Below are positions 33,034 to 39,966 of a stretch of DNA of 64,000 bases, piece after piece. Below the pieces are notes generated by a model, which worked only from the letters and a program-made list of their open reading frames with translations, had not been told where the DNA came from and searched no databases. Every line of letters begins with the position of its first letter. The first letter of the stretch is position 1. The DNA is from Herbiconiux aconitum (GTDB taxonomy: Bacteria; Actinomycetota; Actinomycetes; Actinomycetales; Microbacteriaceae): assembly GCF_024979235.1 (NCBI RefSeq), contig NZ_JANLCM010000001.1, forward strand, positions 1,116,001 through 1,180,000, read 5' to 3'. The position numbers and the translations under genes are program-made.

Positions 33034-34695
33034 ATGGTTGACCTGTTCGACGGCTACGGCGCCACCCTCCTGCCGAGAACACGGCGCGGGGCCGCCTCCC
33101 CGTGGGACGAGATGTTCCCCGAGCCGAAGTCGCACGACCCCGTCGATGCGCGAGCCGCCTACAAAGACATCTACACCGCGCTCGCCAAGATGACCCAGGA
33201 GGAATTGCGCGGCCGCACGGATGCGCTCGCCAGCTCCTACCTCGCCCAGGGCGTCACCTTCGACTTCGCCGGCGAGGAGCGGCCCTTCCCGCTCGACGCC
33301 GTACCGCGGGTGATCGCGCAGAGCGAGTGGACCGACGTCGAAGCCGGCATCAAGCAACGCGTGCGGGCCCTCGAGGCCTTCCTCTCCGACATCTACGGGT
33401 CGCAGGCGGCTGTTCGCGACGGCGTGATTCCGGCCGGCCTGATCAGCTCGTCGAACCACTTCCACCGCGAAGCCGCGGGAATCGTGTCGCCGAACAACGT
33501 GCGCATCCAGGTCTCCGGGATCGATCTGATCCGCGACGAGAAGGGCGCCTGGCGGGTGCTCGAAGACAACGTACGAGTGCCCTCGGGCGTCTCGTACGTC
33601 ATCTCGAACCGTCGCGTGATGGCGCAGACCCTGCCGGAGCTCTTCGTCTCGATGCGCGTGCGACCGGTGGGCGACTACCCGAACAAGCTGCTGCAGGCGC
33701 TGCGCGCATCCGCTCCCTCCGGGGTCGACGACCCGACCGTGGTCGTGTTGACGCCTGGCGTCTACAACTCGGCCTACTTCGAGCACACGCTGCTGGCGCG
33801 CCTGATGGGTGTCGAGCTGGTGGAGGGGCGCGACCTGTTCTGCTCGGGCGGGCGGGTCTGGATGCGCACCACGGCCGGACCGACCCGCGTCGACGTGATC
33901 TATCGCCGGGTCGACGACGAGTTCATCGATCCGCTGCAGTTCCGGGCCGATTCGATGCTCGGCTCTCCGGGTTTGCTGCTCGCCGCCCGCCTCGGCAACG
34001 TCACCATCGCGAACGCCGTGGGCAACGGGGTGGCCGACGACAAGCTCGTCTACACCTACCTGCCTGAGCTCATCCGCTACTACCTGGGCGAGGAGGCGAT
34101 CATCCCGAACGTCGACACGTGGCGGCTCGAAGACCCGGGAGCGCTCGAGGAGGTGCTCGACCGGCTCGACGAGCTCGTCGTGAAACCCGTCGACGGCTCC
34201 GGTGGCAAGGGCCTCGTCGTGGGCCCGGATGCCTCGCGCAAAGAACTCGAGACGTTGCGGGCCCGATTGATCGAAGACCCGCGCGGGTGGATCGCCCAGC
34301 CCGTGGTGCAGCTCTCGACCATCCCGACCCTCGTCGAAGACGGGATGCGCCCCCGGCACGCCGACCTCCGCCCCTTCGCCGTCAACGACGGCAACGACAT
34401 CTGGGTGCTGCCGGGCGGGCTCACGCGGGTCGCGCTCCCCGAGGGTCAGCTCGTGGTGAACAGCTCGCAGGGCGGCGGATCGAAAGACACCTGGGTGGTG
34501 GGGCGGGATCCGCTGTCGTCATCCACTGATGGGCACAACATCCAGGGCCTCGTCGCGGAGCAGGCGGCGAACACGCAGTCGATCGCGATCATCGGGCACC
34601 AACCCGATCATTCGCCGGAAGACCGGCCCCGCAACCACGACCAGTCACAGCAACAGCAGCAGTCCCTGGTGCAGACTCGACGAGAGGACGCGTGA
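33034..34695 (+). CDS. circularly permuted type 2 ATP-grasp protein
   Basis: The 553-residue protein matches the COG2308 circularly permuted ATP-grasp family: 'IYRRVDDEFIDPLQFR', 'LGSPGLLLAARLGNVTIANA', 'NGVADDKLVYTYLPELI', 'VVKPVDGSGGKGLVVG' (phosphate-binding glycine-rich loop) and 'GGLTRVALPEGQLVVNSSQGGGSKDTWV' in outline. ATP-grasp enzymes form acyl-phosphate intermediates and make amide bonds. It overlaps the alpha-E gene by 4 bp. The three-gene set with a transglutaminase is widely conserved and predicted to make or modify a small peptide-like product; its chemistry is not settled. Confidence 0.88.
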   Translation: MVDLFDGYGATLLPRTRRGAASPWDEMFPEPKSHDPVDARAAYKDIYTALAKMTQEELRGRTDALASSYLAQGVTFDFAGEERPFPLDAVPRVIAQSEWTDVEAGIKQRVRALEAFLSDIYGSQAAVRDGVIPAGLISSSNHFHREAAGIVSPNNVRIQVSGIDLIRDEKGAWRVLEDNVRVPSGVSYVISNRRVMAQTLPELFVSMRVRPVGDYPNKLLQALRASAPSGVDDPTVVVLTPGVYNSAYFEHTLLARLMGVELVEGRDLFCSGGRVWMRTTAGPTRVDVIYRRVDDEFIDPLQFRADSMLGSPGLLLAARLGNVTIANAVGNGVADDKLVYTYLPELIRYYLGEEAIIPNVDTWRLEDPGALEEVLDRLDELVVKPVDGSGGKGLVVGPDASRKELETLRARLIEDPRGWIAQPVVQLSTIPTLVEDGMRPRHADLRPFAVNDGNDIWVLPGGLTRVALPEGQLVVNSSQGGGSKDTWVVGRDPLSSSTDGHNIQGLVAEQAANTQSIAIIGHQPDHSPEDRPRNHDQSQQQQQSLVQTRREDA

Positions 34696-35633
34696 TGGCC
34701 ATGCTCTCGCGGATCGCGGAATCCTTGTTCTGGATCGGCCGCTACATCGAACGCTCCGACGGCACAGCCCGCATCCTCGACGTGCACCTGCAGTTGCTGC
34801 TCGAAGACCCCTGGATCGAGGAGAACCTGGCCTGCCGCTCCCTCCTCTCGGTGATGGGCAGCGACGTTCCCGATGACAGCCGCTCGCTCACCCGCTCCGA
34901 CGTGCTCGCGACGCTCGCCGTCGACCGCACGCATCCGGCGTCCATCGCCTACTCGCTCGGCGCCGCTCGCGAGAACGCCCGGCGGGCGCGCGAGATCGTG
35001 TCGACCGAGCTCTGGGAGTGCCTCAACACGACCCGCGCCCGGATGCCGCGGAAGGTCGCCCACGAGAAGACCCACGAGTTCTTCGGCTGGGTGCGCGACC
35101 GGGCGGCGCTCGCCGTGGGCATCGTGGAGTCGTCGGCGAGCCGCGACGAGGCCTGGCACTTCTTCACCCTCGGTCGCTCGATCGAACGCGCCGACATGAC
35201 GGCGCGACTGCTCGCGACCCGCTCGTTGACCGAGGCGTCGGGGCCGTCGTGGACGACGATCCTCCGATCCTGCGGCGCCTACGAGGCGTATCTGCGCACC
35301 TATCGCGGGGTGCCCTCGGCGCGCAATGCGGCGGAGTTCCTCCTGCTCGACCGGCTGTTCCCCCGCTCCATCCTCTACTCGGTCACGCGGGCCGAGCAGT
35401 GCCTGCGCGACCTCGCGCCGCGCAACGAGCGGGTGGGGGTCTCCGACAGCGCGCAGCGACTGCTCGGGCAGATCCGCTCGCAGTTGGAGTACCGCCCGAT
35501 CGCCGACATCCTGCAAGAGCTGCCCCGGCACATGGACGGCGTGCAGGAGGCGACCAGTGCGACCTCGGAGGCCGTGCGGCAGCGCTACTTCCCCACGAAC
35601 TCGGCTCCGAGCTGGATCGGAGAGAGTGCGTGA
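34692..35633 (+). CDS. alpha-E domain protein (DUF403)
   Basis: A 313-residue helical protein of the COG2307 alpha-E family. It begins 'MLSRIAESLFWIGRYIERSD', the diagnostic start, and continues with 'AAREN', 'REIVSTELWECLN' and 'GRSIERADMTARLLATR' type helices. No catalytic motif is known. It is cotranscribed by 4-base overlaps with the ATP-grasp gene before it and the transglutaminase gene after it. A scaffold or partner role for the ATP-grasp protein is inferred from the fixed gene order. Confidence 0.88.
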   Translation: MMAMLSRIAESLFWIGRYIERSDGTARILDVHLQLLLEDPWIEENLACRSLLSVMGSDVPDDSRSLTRSDVLATLAVDRTHPASIAYSLGAARENARRAREIVSTELWECLNTTRARMPRKVAHEKTHEFFGWVRDRAALAVGIVESSASRDEAWHFFTLGRSIERADMTARLLATRSLTEASGPSWTTILRSCGAYEAYLRTYRGVPSARNAAEFLLLDRLFPRSILYSVTRAEQCLRDLAPRNERVGVSDSAQRLLGQIRSQLEYRPIADILQELPRHMDGVQEATSATSEAVRQRYFPTNSAPSWIGESA

Positions 35634-36475
35634 ACCGCTTACGCATCCGGCACGTCACCGGGTATCGCTACGAGGGAGAAGTGCAGGCCTCCTACAACGA
35701 GGCCCGGATGCTCCCGGTCTCGTCGGAGGGTCAGTTCGTGCTGCATTCCTCGCTCGACATCGCCCCTGTGTCGTCGTCGCACAACTACGTCGACTACTGG
35801 GGCACCCGCGTCTCCTCGTTCGAGGTGCTGACCCCGCACACGGAGCTCTCGCTCACCGCCACCTCCCTCGTGGAAGTGCGCAACCGGGCGCACACGCCGC
35901 ACGTGGTCGACTGGTCGCTCCTGGCCGATGCCGCCACGACCTCGACGACCTACGTCGAGCAGAACAAGCAGACCAAGCTGACCGAACCGTCACCCGACCT
36001 CGCGGCACTCGCCGCGGAGATCGCGGCCCGGCACGTGTCGCCCTGCGAGGCGGCGCTGGAGATCTGCGCCGAGATCGGGCGGCAGGTCGAATACGTGCAG
36101 GGCGTCACCGGGGTGCAGTCGACCTCGCGCGAGGCCTGGCTCGACAAGCGCGGTGTCTGTCAGGACATCACGCACATCGCCATCGGCGCCCTGCGTTCGG
36201 TCGGCATTCCCGCCCGCTACGTCTCGGGCTACCTGCACCCGAAGCCCGACGCCGAGATCGGCGAGACCATCGCCGGAGAATCCCACGCCTGGGTGGAGTG
36301 GTTCTGCGGAGACTGGCGGGGTTTCGACCCGACGAACTCGATCGACATCGGTGAGCGCCACGTCATCGTCGGTCGCGGTCGCGACTACAACGACGTGGCG
36401 CCCCTCCGGGGTGTCTACGCCGGACCCTTCGGGTCTCAGCTCTTCGTGACGGTGGAGATCACGCGCGAGTCGTGA
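35630..36475 (+). CDS. transglutaminase-family cysteine peptidase-like protein
   Basis: This 281-residue protein of the COG1305 type has an N-terminal beta domain ('RIRHVTGYRYEGEVQASYNEARMLP' in outline) and a transglutaminase core with Cys in 'RGVCQDITHIAIG', His in 'GESHAWVEWF' and Asp in 'FDPTNS'. Start is GTG 35630, overlapping the alpha-E stop. It has no signal peptide. It probably cleaves or forms amide/isopeptide bonds on the product of the ATP-grasp partner. It is convergent with the cell-wall-binding gene. Confidence 0.9.
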   Translation: MNRLRIRHVTGYRYEGEVQASYNEARMLPVSSEGQFVLHSSLDIAPVSSSHNYVDYWGTRVSSFEVLTPHTELSLTATSLVEVRNRAHTPHVVDWSLLADAATTSTTYVEQNKQTKLTEPSPDLAALAAEIAARHVSPCEAALEICAEIGRQVEYVQGVTGVQSTSREAWLDKRGVCQDITHIAIGALRSVGIPARYVSGYLHPKPDAEIGETIAGESHAWVEWFCGDWRGFDPTNSIDIGERHVIVGRGRDYNDVAPLRGVYAGPFGSQLFVTVEITRES

Positions 36476-36511
36476 GCTGATGCGGGTCGCCCGCGAGCCC
36501 GCCCCGGCCGG

Positions 36512-37567
36512 TCATCGACGCAGGTAGGTTCTCAGCTTCTCCATCGTGCTGTCGGAGATGGATGACGGCCCGCCGAGCACCACGATCCGGCGGGGTTTCA
36601 GCCGGTCGAGTTCGGCGGCCACTGCGCCCGGCACGGTGTCGGCGGTGACGAGCAGCACCGGGCCCGCGTTCGCGATCGCCGCGGCCCCTCCCGACAGGGC
36701 GTCGGCGTAGCCGGCGCCCGAGGCGACGTAGACGGTGGGAACGCCGGGCGGAAAGACTCCGGCGGAGATCGCCGCGGAGACCGCGAATCGGTCGACGCCG
36801 TCGATGCGACTCGTCGTGCCCATCGTCTGGAGTTCGGCTTTCACGGTCTCCGAGATGGTGTTCACCCCGCCCAGCACGACGATCTTCGCCGGCGCCAGCC
36901 GTCGTAGTTCATCCGCGACGAGAGTGGGGATGGCGTCTTTGCCGACCAGCAGCACGGGGCCACCGAGCCGACCTGCCGCCGCCGAGCCGGAGAGGGCATC
37001 CGGGTACACGGAACCTGACGCGATGTAGGCGACCGGTCGATGCGAGCCGAACACGCTCGCCGACACGCGGGCGGACACCGCGAAGCGGTCTGCGCCCGCG
37101 ATCCGGTCGACCATGGTCGAGAAGGCCCGCAGGGCCGTCTCGACTTCGGGTGCGACCGTGTCGGAGCCACCGAGCACCACGATGCGCTGCGGCTTCAGCC
37201 GTCGTAGTTCGGTCGCCACGGGAGTGGGGATGGCATCCCGTTTGGTGAGCAGCACGACACCTCCTTCTGCGCCCGCCGCGGCCGAGGCGGAGAGGGCGTC
37301 GGGAAAGACCTCGCCCGACGCGATGTAGACGACGGGAACCATGGGCTCGAAGGTGTGGGCCGAGATCGCCGCGGAGACGGCGAAGCGGTCGGCGCCGCCG
37401 ATCCGTTCGACGAAGGGGTCGGGAACGACGGTGGTACTGCGGCCGCTGGAGGGCGGAGGCGCGGCCAAGGCGGCGCCGGCCGCCCCGGTGACGAGGCTTC
37501 CGGCGAGGATCGTTGCGGCGATCGCGCCGGAGAGGAGACGGTTGGTGAGTATGAGTGATCTGTTCAT
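36512..37567 (-). CDS. secreted cell-wall-binding protein with three CW_binding_2 repeats
   Basis: The 351-residue protein starts with a signal peptide (basic start, hydrophobic 'GAIAATILAGSLVTGAAGAAL', cleavage near 'LAA-PP' about residue 36). The rest is three CW_binding_2 repeats of about 90-95 residues. Each has an '(R)IGGADRFAVSAAIS'-like start, 'VYIASGEVFPDALS'-like middle and 'VLGG' end. No enzymatic domain is attached, so binding to the cell wall is the only supportable role. The start at 37567 is where the signal begins. It is convergent with the ATP-grasp/alpha-E/transglutaminase operon; a functional link is not shown. Confidence 0.88.
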   Translation of the reverse strand: MNRSLILTNRLLSGAIAATILAGSLVTGAAGAALAAPPPSSGRSTTVVPDPFVERIGGADRFAVSAAISAHTFEPMVPVVYIASGEVFPDALSASAAAGAEGGVVLLTKRDAIPTPVATELRRLKPQRIVVLGGSDTVAPEVETALRAFSTMVDRIAGADRFAVSARVSASVFGSHRPVAYIASGSVYPDALSGSAAAGRLGGPVLLVGKDAIPTLVADELRRLAPAKIVVLGGVNTISETVKAELQTMGTTSRIDGVDRFAVSAAISAGVFPPGVPTVYVASGAGYADALSGGAAAIANAGPVLLVTADTVPGAVAAELDRLKPRRIVVLGGPSSISDSTMEKLRTYLRR

Positions 37568-37618
37568 GCGGTGAGGATATGTCGGCTCTGAAGTTGGCAA
37601 ACGCGCCTTCACGCAATC

Positions 37619-37654
37619 TGTGGACAACGTGCTCGTTGCTCAGCCTGTGGACAA
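37619..37654. promoter_or_regulatory. two DnaA-box-like sites (TTGTCCACA)
   Basis: TGTGGACAA occurs at 37619-37627 and again at 37646-37654, with the same flanks (CTGTGGACAAC). The centres are 27 bp apart. Its complement TTGTCCACA is the preferred DnaA box of high-GC actinobacteria. The pair lies between the divergent cell-wall-binding gene and an alpha/beta hydrolase gene. No dnaA, dnaN or gyrB is near, so this is not oriC. Confidence 0.6.
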
Positions 37655-37722
37655 CCGCGAGCGCCCATTCTGGGGGTTCCGGCCACCCGCGGGTCGACGA
37701 GAAGGCCGTGCGACAATGACGT

Positions 37723-38646
37723 ATGCCGCAGGAGCCAGCCGAGCCGCGACCCGACCGCGCCGCGCATCCGTCAGCCCACTTCACCGCACGGTTCACCGAC
37801 GAGGTGGGTGTCGAGATCACCTACTACGGGTGGACGATCCCGGCCCCGAAGGCCGTCGTGCAGATCTCCCACGGCGTCGGCGAGCACGGCCGCCGATACT
37901 CCGCCGTCGCCGCCGAGCTCAACGACGCCGGTTACAGCGTCTACGCCGCCGACCAGCGCGGCCACGGCGCGACCGGCCTCGCTCAGCACCAGAACGATCG
38001 CTCGCAACTCGGCCGACTCGGCGAGGGCGGTCTGCGGGCCACGGTCGACGACGTGCGTCAGCTCGGCATCCAGATCGCGCGCGAGCATCCCGACGTTCCA
38101 CTCATCCTGCTCGGCCACAGTTGGGGCAGCCTCCTGGTGCAGAAGCTCGTCAACACCCCCGCCCTCCGGCATTACGCCGGAGTCGTGCTCACGGGCACGG
38201 CCTACCGCATGCCCGGCCACATGGACGGCGGCGACCTCACCCGAAACCACCGCCCCTCCAAGGGCGAAGGCAACGGCTTCGAGTGGCTGAGCCGCGACGT
38301 CGCCGCCCAGGAGCGCGCCGCCGGCGACGACCTGATGTTCCCCGCCGAGGTGCTGAAACTCTTCGGACTCCGCGACGCGCTCCGCCTGTACGGTCGCCCC
38401 GCCAAGCGGCTGAGCGCCGACGTTCCGCTGCTCATCATGGTGGGCTCCGACGACACCCTGGGCGGCGAACGCAGCGCGCAGAAGCTCCGCGACGCCTACC
38501 GCCGACGCTCGCGACTCAGCGACGTCGAACTCATCGTGTACCCGGATGCTCGCCACGAGGTGCTCAACGAGAGCAATCGCGACGACGTGGTGAGCGAGCT
38601 GGTGGCGTGGCTCGATCGGCACGTCGTGCCGGTGGCGGAACACTAG
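37723..38646 (+). CDS. alpha/beta hydrolase, monoacylglycerol-lipase-like
   Basis: This 307-residue serine hydrolase has 'ISHGVGEHGRRY' (oxyanion region), 'ADQRGHGATG', the nucleophile elbow 'GHSWGS', an acid in 'GSDDTLGG' and the His in 'DARHEVLNE'. This set is that of the lysophospholipase/monoacylglycerol lipase group (Hydrolase_4). No signal peptide or membrane segment is seen, so it is cytoplasmic. It is directly followed by an esterase gene (stop 38646, next ATG 38647), so the two are cotranscribed. Confidence 0.85.
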   Translation: MPQEPAEPRPDRAAHPSAHFTARFTDEVGVEITYYGWTIPAPKAVVQISHGVGEHGRRYSAVAAELNDAGYSVYAADQRGHGATGLAQHQNDRSQLGRLGEGGLRATVDDVRQLGIQIAREHPDVPLILLGHSWGSLLVQKLVNTPALRHYAGVVLTGTAYRMPGHMDGGDLTRNHRPSKGEGNGFEWLSRDVAAQERAAGDDLMFPAEVLKLFGLRDALRLYGRPAKRLSADVPLLIMVGSDDTLGGERSAQKLRDAYRRRSRLSDVELIVYPDARHEVLNESNRDDVVSELVAWLDRHVVPVAEH

Positions 38647-39966
38647 ATGGACGCGATCCTCGGCCTCGACATCATCAATGGCCCTCTGATCTGGGTCGTC
38701 TTCGCCCTCAGCGCTGCCGCCTTCGTCTACCTCCTCGTGCGCCCACCGCGCATCCGTTGGGTGCTGACCGCCCTCATCGGACTGCTCGGCGGCGCGCTCG
38801 TGGCCTTCGGCGCCATCGCCGTCGTCGAGGCACTCAACCTCTTCGGCGTGCCACTCACGGTGCAGACGGATGCCTGGATCGTCGCCACCTTCGCCGCCAT
38901 GGGCCTCGCCGTGGTGAATCTCTGGCGCTCGCGGTGGTGGCGCAAAGTCATCGCCGTCGTCGGGATCGTGCTGTTCGCGGCATCCGGAACTCTCGGAATC
39001 AACGCCTATTTCGGACTCAACCCCACGCTCGCAGCCCTTCTCGGCATCACGATCGAGAACCCGATCGACATCGACAACAAGCCGAACCCGACACCCACCG
39101 GCAGCCCCGACCCCGACACCGCGGGCAAGCCCCTTTACGAGTCCTGGACTCCGCCGGCCGACATGCCGGCCACCGGAAAGACGGGCACGCAGGTCATCCC
39201 GGCCACCGCATCCGGGTTCTCCAGCCGGCCCGCGGGAATCTACCTGCCGCCTGCCGCGCAAGTGCCGAACGCGCCCGAGCTGCCGCTGGTGATCTTGATG
39301 ATGGGGCAGCCCGGCAACCCTGACGTGCAGTACATCGCCACCGTGCTCGACGAATACGCCGCGAAGAACAAGGGCCTCGCCCCGATCGTGATCGTCGCCG
39401 ACCAGCTGGGGAGCCCCGACGTCGACCCGGTGTGCGCCGACACGGCGAAGCTCGGCAACGCCGAGACCTTCATCACGCAAGACGTGCCGGCTTGGGCCCG
39501 CGCGAACCTCCGCATCGACCAAGACCCGGCGCACTGGGTGATCGCGGGCTACTCCAACGGCGGCGGATGCGCGTTCAAGTACGGCGCGAAGTACCCCGAG
39601 CTCTGGGGCAACGTGCTCGACATCTCGGGCGAGGAGTACCCCGGATCGGAGGAGCCCGACCAGGTGATCGCCAACCTCTTCGGGGGCGATGCCGCTGCGT
39701 TCGAGGCGCAGAAGCCCGAGGCCATCCTGAAGTCGGGCGACCACAAGTACCCCGACACCACCGCGATCTTCACGGTCGGCGGCAACGACCCCACGTTCAT
39801 CCCCGAGGCCCAGGGGTCGTCGGAGGCCGCGCTGGCCGCGGGCTGGAAGACCACCTACTACGTCATCCCCGGCGCCGGACACGTGGTCGATGCGCTCGAG
39901 GGCGGCTTCGAGAAGGGCTTCGAGATCCTCTACCCGCGCTTGGGCCTCTCAGCTCCGACCGGCTAA
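38647..39966 (+). CDS. membrane-anchored esterase, antigen 85/esterase D-like fold
   Basis: This 439-residue protein has four hydrophobic segments in the first about 130 residues, then a Pro/Thr-rich linker (about 140-160) and a C-terminal alpha/beta-hydrolase domain. That domain has the nucleophile elbow 'GYSNGGGC', an acid near 'GNDPTF' and a His in 'GAGHVVDAL'. The layout of membrane helices plus outside esterase recalls actinobacterial mycolyltransferase-like and S-formylglutathione-hydrolase-like enzymes. It abuts the hydrolase gene upstream. Its TAA overlaps the TAG of the convergent GH65 gene (CTAA at 39963-39966). Substrate is unknown. Confidence 0.8.
   Translation: MDAILGLDIINGPLIWVVFALSAAAFVYLLVRPPRIRWVLTALIGLLGGALVAFGAIAVVEALNLFGVPLTVQTDAWIVATFAAMGLAVVNLWRSRWWRKVIAVVGIVLFAASGTLGINAYFGLNPTLAALLGITIENPIDIDNKPNPTPTGSPDPDTAGKPLYESWTPPADMPATGKTGTQVIPATASGFSSRPAGIYLPPAAQVPNAPELPLVILMMGQPGNPDVQYIATVLDEYAAKNKGLAPIVIVADQLGSPDVDPVCADTAKLGNAETFITQDVPAWARANLRIDQDPAHWVIAGYSNGGGCAFKYGAKYPELWGNVLDISGEEYPGSEEPDQVIANLFGGDAAAFEAQKPEAILKSGDHKYPDTTAIFTVGGNDPTFIPEAQGSSEAALAAGWKTTYYVIPGAGHVVDALEGGFEKGFEILYPRLGLSAPTG

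Noticed and set aside
37619..37654. Chromosomal replication origin
   Set aside because: Only two boxes and no dnaA, dnaN or gyrB nearby; a true oriC has many boxes.
37771..39882. 703-codon minus-strand frame opposite the two hydrolases
   Set aside because: Shadow frame of His/Asp/Val/Gly-rich composition with no motif; the plus-strand hydrolases have intact nucleophile elbows.
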